Source: Liquorilactobacillus satsumensis DSM 16230 = JCM 12392
GTDB lineage: Bacteria > Bacillota > Bacilli > Lactobacillales > Lactobacillaceae
DNA: 47,065 bases
Assembly: GCF_001435195.1 (NCBI RefSeq)
Contig: NZ_AZFQ01000011.1
Coordinates: 1 to 47,065 of the forward strand
Reading direction: 5' to 3'
The position numbers were made by a program, and so were the translations under genes. Of the stretch, positions 34,021 through 43,401 are shown in pieces (within the stretch, counting starts at the first letter, position 1; every line of letters begins with the position of its first letter). The notes under the pieces are model-generated. The model searched no databases. It had not been told where the DNA came from and worked only from the letters and a program-made list of their open reading frames with translations.

Positions 34021-35103
34021 ATGAGAATTAGTTCAGCAGAAGAAAGAGAATTTTTAGAAGGAGTTTTTACCGCGTATTCATTTTCCAATGAGGACAGTGC
34101 CTTATTGGCAGATACACTAGTTGATGCTGATTTAAGAGGGATTGCTTCCCATGGTATTCAACGTTTAGCCTGGTATATCAGGATGATCAAAGAAGGAACA
34201 ATTCAACCACAAAATAAGGTTAAGGTGCTCAAGGAGACACCGACTAGTTTGCTCGTCGATGCTAACAAGAATATGGGTCAAATTGCGTCGGCGTTTGCAA
34301 TGAAAAACTTAATTAAAAAGACAAAACAGGTCGGTCTTTCAATGGCAGTTATTCGGAATTCTAATCATTTTGGAACTGCAGGATATTATTCACGGATGGC
34401 TGTTGCAGAGGGTCTGATTGGGATTGCAACCACTAATACACGTCCGTTAGTAGCCCCCACTAATGCAACCCAAGCATTTTTAGGGTCAAATGCTTTTGCT
34501 TTTACTTTCCCTGCAAGTCCACATCCCTTTGTCTTTGATGGGGCAACTTCAGTAGTTTCTGGCGGTAAAATTCAGGTACTTGCCAAAAATAATAAACCAC
34601 TTCCGGGAGATTGGGCGATTGATGGTGAACGTAATGTGATTCATGATGCACAAGCTGCCGAAGATATTTTAGCCAAAGTAGCCTTTACGGAACATCAAAC
34701 AGGTGGCGGCGTGCTGACGCTTGGAGGCAACTCTGAAAAGAATTCCAATTACAAAGGTTTTGGCAACTCACTGATAATTGAACTTCTGACTGGAATTCTT
34801 GCTCAAGGTTCAATCTCGGCTGATACCAACACGGGTGAACATGATTTTAGCCAGTTTTTCTTGACACTTGATCCAGCTGTTTTTGGTGATTTAGAAACGT
34901 TTGCCACGAATGCGACTGCAATGTTTACCCGCATTCGCGGACTAGAGCATACTCCTGGAACGCAAATTATGATTCCAGGGGATCGTGAATACAAAAACTA
35001 CCATGAAAATCTTCAACAAGGAGTTTTACTTGACGAAAAAAGTGCTGCTGAAATAAAAGAAATTGCACAAGAATTGGAAATAACAGTCCCGAAATTTAAA
35101 TAA
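34021..35103 (+). CDS. Ldh2/Mdh-family NAD(P)-dependent dehydrogenase (malate/L-lactate/ureidoglycolate type)
   Basis: A 360-residue member of the type-2 malate/L-lactate dehydrogenase family (Mdh, ComC, AllD, YlbC), which has its own fold unlike classical LDH. It shows DADLRGIASHGIQRL near residue 40, the catalytic-site block IRNSNHFGTAGYYS near 115, and GNSLIIELLTGIL near 250. Members interconvert 2-hydroxy acids and 2-oxo acids; the substrate is not fixed here, though nearness to mleSP hints at malate or lactate. The ATG at 34021 follows AAAGGAGA; an in-frame start further up contains that RBS. Monocistronic, with promoter at 33923. Confidence 0.85.
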   Translation: MRISSAEEREFLEGVFTAYSFSNEDSALLADTLVDADLRGIASHGIQRLAWYIRMIKEGTIQPQNKVKVLKETPTSLLVDANKNMGQIASAFAMKNLIKKTKQVGLSMAVIRNSNHFGTAGYYSRMAVAEGLIGIATTNTRPLVAPTNATQAFLGSNAFAFTFPASPHPFVFDGATSVVSGGKIQVLAKNNKPLPGDWAIDGERNVIHDAQAAEDILAKVAFTEHQTGGGVLTLGGNSEKNSNYKGFGNSLIIELLTGILAQGSISADTNTGEHDFSQFFLTLDPAVFGDLETFATNATAMFTRIRGLEHTPGTQIMIPGDREYKNYHENLQQGVLLDEKSAAEIKEIAQELEITVPKFK

Positions 35104-35201
35104 GCAACGCGTTGGATTTTTATAAATAAGTTCTAAATAGCCGATTTTTTCTGCCTGACAGTGCATGGTTGCATGGCGAAAGAACAGCTATTTTTATTTT
35201 T

Positions 35202-35215
35202 TGTTAGCGCTAACA
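35202..35215. promoter_or_regulatory. Perfect cre palindrome upstream of cydABDC
   Basis: TGTTAGCGCTAACA fully matches TGNNANCGNTNNCA and is perfectly symmetric (16-base palindrome with flanks, 35201-35216). It lies about 105 bases upstream of the cyd promoter, which would suit activation or a roadblock of upstream transcription rather than direct promoter occlusion. Confidence 0.85.
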
Positions 35216-35319
35216 AAGATGTGCTGTTACTCAGTAATGTTCTGGGATGATTTTTATTAAAATCAGGTAAAAAAAAGACTAGAAATTAGGTTTTCTACAA
35301 TGTTTTGCAGTCGGGTTAA

Positions 35320-35347
35320 TTGATTTTAAGCGCTATAGTAGTATATT
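35320..35347 (+). promoter_or_regulatory. Promoter of cydABDC
   Basis: TTGATT (35320-35325), 16-base spacer, TATATT (35342-35347). The leader of about 75 bases ends in AAGGGGGAG before the cydA ATG. The rest of the 322-base gap holds the cre site and nothing else that I can support. Confidence 0.7.
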
Positions 35348-35425
35348 TGAATTGAATACGTTTTAAATTTTCTTGCTTGAATGCGAGTTGAAAAGTAACT
35401 TTAAATAACTAAGGGGGAGTTTTAC

Positions 35426-36844
35426 ATGAGTATCGTTTCATTAGCTCGCTTTCAATTTGCAATGACAACGATTTACCACTTTTTCTTTGTCCCATTCTCC
35501 ATCGGATTGGCACTCGTCGTTGCAATTATGGAGACAGCATACATTGTGACTAAGAAAAAAGAATACCTCAAAATGACCAAGTTTTGGGGAAATATCTTTT
35601 TGCTGAGCTTTGCAGTCGGAGTTGTAACTGGTATTATTCAAGAATTCCAATTTGGGATGAACTGGTCGGATTACTCAAGGTTTGTGGGGGATATTTTTGG
35701 TGCCCCGCTTGCTTTGGAAGCTTTATTAGCTTTTTTTATGGAATCAACTTTCTTAGGTCTGTGGATCTTTACTTGGGACATGGTTAATCCAAAATTGCAT
35801 GCTGTTTTCATTTGGCTAGTGACATTTGCATCAATGATTTCGGCATTGTGGATTTTAGCGGCTAATAGTTTTATGCAGCATCCAGTGGGATATTCCATTA
35901 AAAATGGGCATGCTGTGATGACAGATTTTAAAGCCTTGTTGACGAATCCGCAACTATGGTATGAATTTAGCCATGTGATTGCCGGAGCAATTGTCACGGG
36001 CGGAGCAGTTGTCGCCGGCTTGGCGGCTTTTAGATTGTTGAAGAAAAAAGTTGAGAGTCCAGCTTTTTACAAAAAGTCATTGAAAATCGGGTTGGTGGTG
36101 ACACTCTTCGGTTCTATCGCAGTTTTGACAGCTGGTGATCTGCAGATGAAGGCACTTGTCCGTGAACAGCCGATGAAATTTGCAGCTACTGAAGGTCTTT
36201 ATAAGGATACTGGTGATCCAGCAGCGTGGACATTGATCGCTTGGGCTAATGAAAATCAGCACAAACGTATCTGGGGAGTTGATCTTCCTTATGTACTGAG
36301 TATTCTGGCATACGACAAGCCATCTGGTGCCGTCCAAGGCTTAAATAGCGTTAACAAACAGTTAGTGAAGAAGTATGGTGCACGTAATTATTATCCGCCG
36401 GTCAATGCTGTTTTTTGGAGCTTTAGAATTATGGCTGGTTTTGGCACCTTGATGTTGTTAGTCTCCTTGCTAGGACTAATCCTTGCACGAAAGAAGAAAC
36501 AACTATTGTATAAACAACGCTGGATGTTGTGGGTGCTAGGATTGTGTACGTTTGCCCCTTTTTTGGCGAATACTGCGGGTTGGTTGGTAACAGAGTTAGG
36601 CCGCTATCCATGGACAGTCTATGGCTTATTCACAATTAAACAGAGTGTTTCGCCGAATGTTTCAGTTGCCTCTTTGCTGACGTCAAACATTATTTACTTC
36701 CTGCTCTTTACGGGACTTGCGATTACAATGGTTTCGTTAATCGTACGAGAAATGCGTAAGGGACCTGATCACGATGAATCACTCAGTGAACAGGAAAAAA
36801 AGGATCAGCAGGTTGATCCTTTTGATAAGGGGGCGTTTGAATAA
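35426..36844 (+). CDS. cydA: Cytochrome bd quinol oxidase subunit I
   Basis: A 472-residue membrane subunit carrying all haems of the bd-type terminal oxidase, which oxidises quinol and reduces oxygen to water. His18 in TTIYHFFFVP fits the conserved high-spin haem ligand, and LWYEFSHVIAGA carries another conserved His (about 183). GRYPWTVYG near residue 395 is the family block next to the quinol site. The quinol loop is of the short type. In lactic bacteria the enzyme works only if haem is available. The stop codon overlaps the cydB ATG by one base. Confidence 0.96.
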   Translation: MSIVSLARFQFAMTTIYHFFFVPFSIGLALVVAIMETAYIVTKKKEYLKMTKFWGNIFLLSFAVGVVTGIIQEFQFGMNWSDYSRFVGDIFGAPLALEALLAFFMESTFLGLWIFTWDMVNPKLHAVFIWLVTFASMISALWILAANSFMQHPVGYSIKNGHAVMTDFKALLTNPQLWYEFSHVIAGAIVTGGAVVAGLAAFRLLKKKVESPAFYKKSLKIGLVVTLFGSIAVLTAGDLQMKALVREQPMKFAATEGLYKDTGDPAAWTLIAWANENQHKRIWGVDLPYVLSILAYDKPSGAVQGLNSVNKQLVKKYGARNYYPPVNAVFWSFRIMAGFGTLMLLVSLLGLILARKKKQLLYKQRWMLWVLGLCTFAPFLANTAGWLVTELGRYPWTVYGLFTIKQSVSPNVSVASLLTSNIIYFLLFTGLAITMVSLIVREMRKGPDHDESLSEQEKKDQQVDPFDKGAFE

Positions 36845-37863
36845 TGAGTACTTTGCAAGTTCTATGGTTTGTTTTAATCGGAGTACTTTTTTCAGGTTTT
36901 TTCTTTCTGGAAGGTTTTGACTTTGGAGTTGGAATGTCTATCCAGACTCTTGCACACAATGAAAAGGAAAAGGATCAGTTAGTTGCAACGATTGGGCCGG
37001 TATGGGATGGTAACGAAGTCTGGTTGATCACTGCAGGAGGTGCGATGTTTGCCTCCTATCCGTTCTGGTACTCAACTCTTTTTAGTGGATACTATCTCAT
37101 TTTGTTCATTATATTGGCTGGCCTGATTATACGGGGGGTCTCTTTTGAATTTAGAAGCAAGGTGCCTGAAGGGCAGAAACAATTGTGGAACTGGGCACTT
37201 TCGCTTGGCAGTCTGCTGGTACCTTTCTTTTTTGGAATCATGTTTATCAGTTTGATTCAAGGGATGCCCATAGATGCTAGTGGGGATATGCGGGCTAGGT
37301 TTGGCGATTACTTTAATCTTTTCTCTTTGGTTGGAGGAGTTGCCTTAACCCTAATGAGTTACCTGCATGGACTGAACTACATTGCTTTAAAAACAACTGG
37401 ACCCGTGCGGCAAAGAGCTAAGAATTATGCGAAGTTTTTATATGGAATTTTTTATGTTGGCTTGCTGGCATTTGCAGCATTGCTTTACTTCAAAACAGAC
37501 TTTTTTGCACGGCACCTAACGACTTCAGTAATTTTTGTATTACTAATTGTTGTTTTGACATTATGTGCTAATATTGCGGTATTCAAAGGTCACGAACTAG
37601 GCGCATTTCTTGCTAGTGGTGGGACTTTCATTGCATTAGTGGCACTTTTATTTACTGGTCTCTTTCCCCGGGTAATGATCAGTTCTGTAAATGCTAAATA
37701 CGATCTATTGATTACAACTGCTTCCTCAAGTCCATATACACTTAAGATTATGACTTACATCGCGCTTTCATTTTTACCGTTTGTACTTGCATATATCGCT
37801 TGGACATATTACATCTTTAGGAAGCGGATCAAACACACTTCAGCACTGGAGAACAAGTATTGA
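36844..37863 (+). CDS. cydB: Cytochrome bd quinol oxidase subunit II
   Basis: A 339-residue membrane partner of CydA. It has the family N terminus (SGFFFLEGFDFGVGM), IGPVWDGNEVWLITAGGAMF near residue 50 and about eight to nine hydrophobic helices. It forms the heterodimeric oxidase with CydA. The last codons overlap the TTG start of cydD by four bases, indicating coupled translation of oxidase and assembly factors. Confidence 0.96.
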   Translation: MSTLQVLWFVLIGVLFSGFFFLEGFDFGVGMSIQTLAHNEKEKDQLVATIGPVWDGNEVWLITAGGAMFASYPFWYSTLFSGYYLILFIILAGLIIRGVSFEFRSKVPEGQKQLWNWALSLGSLLVPFFFGIMFISLIQGMPIDASGDMRARFGDYFNLFSLVGGVALTLMSYLHGLNYIALKTTGPVRQRAKNYAKFLYGIFYVGLLAFAALLYFKTDFFARHLTTSVIFVLLIVVLTLCANIAVFKGHELGAFLASGGTFIALVALLFTGLFPRVMISSVNAKYDLLITTASSSPYTLKIMTYIALSFLPFVLAYIAWTYYIFRKRIKHTSALENKY

Positions 37864-39575
37864 TTGATAAGCAATTACTTTCTTTGCCCGGGATCAAAAA
37901 AATACTTGGAATTTTGACAGGCCTGGCTTTTGTACAAGGGCTTGCAATTGTTGGACAGGCGTATTTTTTAGCAAAAACGATTGTTGGATTATGGAATGGC
38001 GGGAAGTTGGGCACACAGACAGGATGGATCATCCTGTTTTTGCTGTGTTTCGGCTTACGCCACTTCATGGTTTACGGCCGGGATAAATTACTCGATGCTT
38101 TTGCTGCTAAACAGGCTGCATGGTTGCGTAAAAGATTATTAGGCAAAATTTTTCGCGTCGGTCCACAGATCGTTCAAACCAATGGGACAGGCAATGTGAC
38201 TACTATGGCACTTGAAGGCATGGATCAGGTAGAAAACTATTTCCACTTGATTTTGGCAAAGGTAATCGGGCTAATGGTTGTCCCATGGCTGATTCTGCTT
38301 GCAGTTTGGTACTTTGACTGGAAATCAGGTGCTTTTTTGTTAGCAATTTTCCCCTTGATTATTGTTTTTATGGTTGTGCTAGGATATGCAGCACAAGCCA
38401 AAGCTGATCGGCAGTACAAAACATATCAGATGCTTGCTAATCATTTTGTAGACTCTTTGCGTGGGATTGATACTTTGAAATTTTTTGGGCTTAGCAAACG
38501 CTATGCGCGCAGTATTTTTAAAACTAGTGAACGTTTTCGCAAAGCAACCATTAATACACTTAAAATTGCAATTTTATCGACCTTTGCTTTGGATTTTTTT
38601 ACGACACTTTCAATTGCGGTCGTTGCAGTTTTGTTGGGACTCAGACTTTTAAATGGTCAAATTTCACTTTTTCCAGCTTTGACCGTACTAATTCTCAGTC
38701 CGGAATATTTTTTGCCAATCCGGGACTTTTCTGGGGACTATCATGCCACTTTGGACGGGAAAAATGCTTTGAGTGCACTCCAAAAAATTCTGACAATTAC
38801 AGAGCCGCAAATTAAGCAAATCAGTATTGAGCAGTGGCAACCGACCAGCCGCTTGGAACTCAAAGAAGCAAATTTTGCTTATGAAAAGGGGCAGCCGGCT
38901 TTGGCAGCAATTTCGCTAGACACAGTTGGCTATCAAAAAGTTGGCATTATCGGGTTGAGTGGTTCCGGAAAATCAACATTGATTAATGTGCTGAGTGGCT
39001 TTTTGCAACCGCAAAAGGGACAGGTTTCTTTTGGAGGACATCAGACAAATTCCTTTGCTCAACGGGAGTGGCAAAAGCAGCTGCTTTATTTACCGCAGAA
39101 TCCTTACATTTTTAAAGCAACGCTGCGGGAAAATATCGCATTTTACAATCCTGAAGCAACCCCAACACAAATTGGACAGGCACTTAAGGTTGTTGGACTT
39201 TCACAACTGGTTGCACAATTGCCTGAAGGGTTAGAGACTGTTATTGGCGAAGGTGCTAGAGAACTGAGCGGTGGTCAAAGCCAGCGAATAGCATTGGCAC
39301 GTATTTTCCTTGATCAGACACGCAAAGTACTGTTATTTGATGAGCCCACAGCCCACTTGGATATTGAAACAGAGATTGAACTGAAGGAAAGAATGTTGCC
39401 GTTGATGGAGGATCACCTTGTCTTTTTTGCAACGCATCGATTGCACTGGATGCAGCAAATGGACCAAATAATTGTAATGGAAGATGGCAAAGTAGCTGAG
39501 ATGGGAACTTTAGCTGATTTGCAACGAAAAAATGGTGCGTTTGTACGTTTGAGTCGTTCTTTGAGGAGGATTTGA
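37860..39575 (+). CDS. cydD: ABC exporter CydD, required for cytochrome bd assembly
   Basis: A 571-residue half-transporter with a six-helix membrane domain (about 15-310) and a C-terminal ATPase: Walker A GLSGSGKST near residue 364, signature ELSGGQSQR near 468 and Walker B VLLFDEPTAHLD. With CydC it exports thiols or haem-related ligands needed for cytochrome bd maturation (known from E. coli; exact cargo in lactobacilli unknown). TTG start at 37860, with GGAG eight bases upstream inside cydB. Lies two bases before cydC. Confidence 0.93.
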   Translation: MIDKQLLSLPGIKKILGILTGLAFVQGLAIVGQAYFLAKTIVGLWNGGKLGTQTGWIILFLLCFGLRHFMVYGRDKLLDAFAAKQAAWLRKRLLGKIFRVGPQIVQTNGTGNVTTMALEGMDQVENYFHLILAKVIGLMVVPWLILLAVWYFDWKSGAFLLAIFPLIIVFMVVLGYAAQAKADRQYKTYQMLANHFVDSLRGIDTLKFFGLSKRYARSIFKTSERFRKATINTLKIAILSTFALDFFTTLSIAVVAVLLGLRLLNGQISLFPALTVLILSPEYFLPIRDFSGDYHATLDGKNALSALQKILTITEPQIKQISIEQWQPTSRLELKEANFAYEKGQPALAAISLDTVGYQKVGIIGLSGSGKSTLINVLSGFLQPQKGQVSFGGHQTNSFAQREWQKQLLYLPQNPYIFKATLRENIAFYNPEATPTQIGQALKVVGLSQLVAQLPEGLETVIGEGARELSGGQSQRIALARIFLDQTRKVLLFDEPTAHLDIETEIELKERMLPLMEDHLVFFATHRLHWMQQMDQIIVMEDGKVAEMGTLADLQRKNGAFVRLSRSLRRI

Positions 39576-39576
39576 G

Positions 39577-41322
39577 ATGAAGATATTTAAACTTTTCAAA
39601 GAAGATACATGGGTTAGGCCTTTTTTGGGTAAATATCGCAAATCATTAGTTTTGGCTTTAGTTCTTGGCTTTTTTACCTTTTTTTGCGGTGGAGCGCTGA
39701 TGTTTAATTCTGGTTATCTAATCAGTCGGTCGGCATCGCATCCTGAAAATATTTTGTTGGTTTACGTCCCAATTGTACTGACACGGGCTTTTGGTATTGG
39801 TAGGCCTGTTTTTCGCTACTTGGAGCGGTTGACAAGCCATAATTGGGTCTTAAAGTTGACCTCTGAATTAAGACTAAAGCTCTATCAAGTAATCGAAAAG
39901 GATGCTGTGTTCTTCAAAAGCAAGTACCAAACAGGGGATATCTTAGGCTTACTTTCAGAAGACATTGCGCATCTGCAAAATTTGTATCTCCAAACTGTTT
40001 TTCCGACTGTAATTGCATGGAGCCTATACTTCTTTATTATTCTAGGATTAGGCTATTTTTCTGTTTGGTTCGCGTTAGTCATGCTTTTATTGTTGGGAAT
40101 TTTGGTTTTTGTTTTTCCACTGACAGCTGTTGTTGCTAATGGTGCCAGACAAGAAAGACAAAAATTTTTACGCAACAAACTCTATGCTGAATTAACTGAT
40201 AATGTGCTAGGAGTTTCAGATTGGATCTTTAGTCAAAGAGGATCAGCATATAATCAATTGCATGCACCTGCACAAAATGAGTTGCAGCAAGTTAAGCAAG
40301 CAATCAGGAATAATGATCATAAACGCGACTTTTTGGTGCAATTGTTATTTGGGGTTTTAACGGTGGTTTTGGTTTGTTGGACCAGTGCAGCCTTTCCGGG
40401 CAATCATGGCGGAGCTGCTAATTGGATTGCTGCTTTTGTATTATCAGTCTTTCCGTTAATTGATGCCTTTGCGCCTTTAGGAGCTGCTGCACAGGAGACG
40501 AATGTTTATCAAGACTCATTGGTGCGCTTGAATTCCTTACCAACTGAAAAGCTTGTCGAAAAGCCTGCGGTGCCGGCTTTAAGTGCACCTTTTCAGCTTA
40601 AAATCAGCCATGTGGCTTTTCATTACGAAGATTCGCAAAATCTGGTACTAAATGAGCTTGATCTGACCATTCAAAATGGTGAACATATCGCGATTCTTGG
40701 CCGCAGCGGTTCAGGGAAAAGTACATTGGCAAGGCTTTTGCGGGGAGATCTGAGACCTACTAACGGGCGTGTAACTTTAAATGGAGTTGCGACAGCAGAT
40801 TTTGGCGACAAAATTTGCCGGTATGTGGGTGTGCTTCATCAAGCGCCTTATCTGTTCAATACCACAATCAGTAATAATTTGCGGATGGGAGACGAAGATG
40901 CTACGGAAGCAGAGATGTGGACAGTGCTTGAACGAGTGGGACTAAAAAAATTAGTTGCTCAGCTGCCACAAGGACTCGAAACAATTGTGGATGAGGCTGG
41001 GTTGCGCTTTTCTGGAGGTGAGCGGCATCGGCTCGCGCTTGCTAGAATATTGTTACAAGATGTACCTCTAATTATTTTAGATGAGCCGACAGTCAGTCTT
41101 GATCCTGTGACAGAACAAGGCTTAATTGAGACGTTTATGAAACAGTTAAAAGGGAAGACGATTATTTGGATTACGCACCACTTACAGGGCCTTTCACTAA
41201 TGGATAAAGTTGTCTTTATCGAGGACGGTTGTTTGGAAATGAGCGGTACCCCGCAAGAACTGGCACGTACAAATCAGCATTATCAAAAACTGTTAGCAGT
41301 TGACCACGGAGTATTGCATTAA
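39577..41322 (+). CDS. cydC: ABC exporter CydC, required for cytochrome bd assembly
   Basis: A 581-residue half-transporter, partner of CydD. The membrane domain includes GYLISRSASHPENIL near residue 50 and RAFGIGRPVFRYLERL near 75, both characteristic of CydC. The ATPase has Walker A GRSGSGKST near residue 374, the signature FSGGERHR near 478 and Walker B LIILDEPTVSLD. Strong GAGGAGG RBS. Last gene of cydABDC; it converges with the prenyl synthase gene across a 63-base gap. Confidence 0.93.
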   Translation: MKIFKLFKEDTWVRPFLGKYRKSLVLALVLGFFTFFCGGALMFNSGYLISRSASHPENILLVYVPIVLTRAFGIGRPVFRYLERLTSHNWVLKLTSELRLKLYQVIEKDAVFFKSKYQTGDILGLLSEDIAHLQNLYLQTVFPTVIAWSLYFFIILGLGYFSVWFALVMLLLLGILVFVFPLTAVVANGARQERQKFLRNKLYAELTDNVLGVSDWIFSQRGSAYNQLHAPAQNELQQVKQAIRNNDHKRDFLVQLLFGVLTVVLVCWTSAAFPGNHGGAANWIAAFVLSVFPLIDAFAPLGAAAQETNVYQDSLVRLNSLPTEKLVEKPAVPALSAPFQLKISHVAFHYEDSQNLVLNELDLTIQNGEHIAILGRSGSGKSTLARLLRGDLRPTNGRVTLNGVATADFGDKICRYVGVLHQAPYLFNTTISNNLRMGDEDATEAEMWTVLERVGLKKLVAQLPQGLETIVDEAGLRFSGGERHRLALARILLQDVPLIILDEPTVSLDPVTEQGLIETFMKQLKGKTIIWITHHLQGLSLMDKVVFIEDGCLEMSGTPQELARTNQHYQKLLAVDHGVLH

Positions 41323-41385
41323 AAAAGCCGTAACTTTTTAGCAGAAATAATTATGCTGCGCAGTTCAGCTTCTAATTTACACTCT

Positions 41386-42366
41386 CTAAAATTTACGTTT
41401 AAGCAAAGCGGAGGTGATTTTTTCGATTTGTGTGCGGGCGGGTGAAACAGGAAGTTCAGCAATTAAAGCGCTGGCTCTTTCAGTATAAGTACGTGCTAAT
41501 TTCACGGCTGATTTAGTACCGCCGTATTTACGCACGAGTTGTCCAACCTGTTTGACCTCAGAAGTCGTAATCTTTTCTTCTTTTTGGAGTAGTGGTTCAA
41601 AACTATCAGGATGTTCGGCGTAAGCAAAAAGCAGCGGTGAAGTATAGACGCCTTCTGCGAGATCTTCAAGGACCGGTTTTTTGAGAGTACCTGCCGTTGA
41701 GGTGTAATCAAGAATGTCATCAAAAATTTGAAAAGCAATTCCGATATTTTCACCGATTTGTGCCGCTAGTTGTTGTACTTTTGGAGCGGCCTTTCCAAAG
41801 TGGGCACCTTCAAGGCAAGCTAGGCTGAAAAGTTCTGCAGTTTTGCCATTAATATTCTTCAGGTAGTCTGTGATTGTTTGGGTGCGCGAGTAACGTGTAT
41901 TCATTTGTCCAAGTTCACCTAGCAGTAGTTTTTTCATTGCTGCGGCGTTACGCTGCATTAGAGTGGAACCGTTCATAGTTTCAATCAAGAGCTCAAAAAA
42001 GACGGTAAAAAGCAGGTCGCCAGCATAGACGGCAACATCTTTGCCATATTTTGACTGGATTGTGATTTCACCGTGTCGCAAGGGGGAATCATCAATAATG
42101 TCATCGTGAATTAAAGTCGCTTTATGTAATAATTCAAGCGTCGCTGCTACTTTGATAAGATGAGCTTCATCTTGGTGCTGGGTGTCCCCTAAGCCGGCAA
42201 ATAGAAAGAATAAGCCTGGACGTAGCATTTTTCCTTGGTCGCTAGCGCATGCGGCTAATAAAGCTTGTAGATTGTCATTATCGCTATGCAGGCGGGCGTC
42301 AATTAAATGAGTTACTGCTTGAAGTTTGGGGACGATCGTTGGATAATGTTTCCATATCTCTAGCAT
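41386..42366 (-). CDS. Trans-polyprenyl diphosphate synthase (quinone side chain)
   Basis: A 326-residue all-trans isoprenyl chain elongation enzyme. The first aspartate-rich motif reads LIHDDIIDDSPLRHG (about residue 85) and the second QIFDDILDYTSTAG (about 215). It probably makes the long side chain of (demethyl)menaquinone, as the catalytic subunit of a hepta- or hexaprenyl synthase; chain length cannot be read safely. No small partner subunit is nearby. The ATG at 42366 follows AAAGGA; an upstream in-frame ATG contains that RBS and is rejected. It is divergent from menA. Confidence 0.88.
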   Translation of the reverse strand: MLEIWKHYPTIVPKLQAVTHLIDARLHSDNDNLQALLAACASDQGKMLRPGLFFLFAGLGDTQHQDEAHLIKVAATLELLHKATLIHDDIIDDSPLRHGEITIQSKYGKDVAVYAGDLLFTVFFELLIETMNGSTLMQRNAAAMKKLLLGELGQMNTRYSRTQTITDYLKNINGKTAELFSLACLEGAHFGKAAPKVQQLAAQIGENIGIAFQIFDDILDYTSTAGTLKKPVLEDLAEGVYTSPLLFAYAEHPDSFEPLLQKEEKITTSEVKQVGQLVRKYGGTKSAVKLARTYTERASALIAELPVSPARTQIEKITSALLKRKF

Positions 42367-42466
42367 ACTAAATTCCTTTCTGGTAACCATTGAGCATAAT
42401 ATGTTCTACACTATATTAAACCATAAATTCCTGTTTAGCTATAAATAAAGAAACGAGGTGCTTAAA

Positions 42467-43372
42467 TTGACAATTCCAGTTTTCTTAGAGCTGGTTGAAA
42501 TAAAGGCCAAGACCGCCAGTGTGCTCCCCTTTATTCTTGGTGCTTGTTACAGTTGGTACAATTACCATACATTGAATCTGCTTGCGCTCATTGTCTTTTT
42601 TATTGCGATGTTTATTTTCAATATGGCAGTTGATATTCTTGATAATTATAATGATTACCACCATGCTAAAGCAGGACACGATTATAAGCGAAAAACTAAT
42701 ATTATTGGACGCGAGAATTTATCCGTGAAAGGTATTTTTTGGTTGTTGAGCGCAATGATTGCAGTGTCTGCTGTCATGGGGTTAGTCTTAGTGTATTATA
42801 CAGGGTGGCCTTTACTAGTAATGGGTGTAATTTGTTATTTAGTGGGGATCTTTTATTCATCTGGACGGCATCCGTTATCAAGTTTACCGTTAGGAGAGGT
42901 TTTTTCTGGTCCGACAATGGGCTTTTTGATTACATTAATCTGTGTGTATGTTAATACTTATCAAGTTTTTACGTGGAATTTAATGTCGTTAGGCGGAGTT
43001 TTACTAATTTCGCTGCCTAATACACTCTGGATTTCAAATCTGATGCTGGCAAACAATATTTGTGATCTGGAAGAAGATGAAAAAAATGAACGTTATACCC
43101 TAGTACACTATCTCGGAAAGGGGCGTTCTGTAAGATTATTTGTTATAATGAATGTGGTGGCAGTGATCGCTCTCGTCTGTGCAGTGGGGGTTGGAATTGC
43201 CCCCTGGACAATCCTATTTTCTTTACTGGTTCTTCCTTTGATCATCAAGCAAAATAAGCTCTTTTTGGAAAAACAGGTTAAGAAGGAAACTTTTATTTGC
43301 GCGGTTAAGATTCTTGCGGTTGGAGCGGCAAGCCAGGCAGTGACATTTTTAATGTATATGCCGTTTAGTTAA
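42467..43372 (+). CDS. menA: 1,4-dihydroxy-2-naphthoate polyprenyltransferase (UbiA family)
   Basis: A 301-residue membrane prenyltransferase with about eight or nine hydrophobic segments. The first aspartate motif is NYNDYHHAKAGHDYKRKTN (about residue 65) and the second NICDLEEDEKNERYTLVHYL (about 205), as in MenA. It joins the polyprenyl chain to dihydroxynaphthoate, giving demethylmenaquinone. No menFDHCEB genes are in view, so the naphthoate may come from outside or from another locus. TTG start at 42467, eight bases after GAGG; a GTG nine bases earlier overlaps that RBS. It precedes ndh by 29 bases. Confidence 0.88.
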   Translation: MTIPVFLELVEIKAKTASVLPFILGACYSWYNYHTLNLLALIVFFIAMFIFNMAVDILDNYNDYHHAKAGHDYKRKTNIIGRENLSVKGIFWLLSAMIAVSAVMGLVLVYYTGWPLLVMGVICYLVGIFYSSGRHPLSSLPLGEVFSGPTMGFLITLICVYVNTYQVFTWNLMSLGGVLLISLPNTLWISNLMLANNICDLEEDEKNERYTLVHYLGKGRSVRLFVIMNVVAVIALVCAVGVGIAPWTILFSLLVLPLIIKQNKLFLEKQVKKETFICAVKILAVGAASQAVTFLMYMPFS

Positions 43373-43401
43373 TTTAAAAATATTTTGAGGAGATGTAAGA
43401 A

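Noticed and set aside
42458-42466. GTG start for menA at 42458
   Set aside because: The GTG overlaps the only ribosome binding site; the TTG at 42467 has correct spacing.
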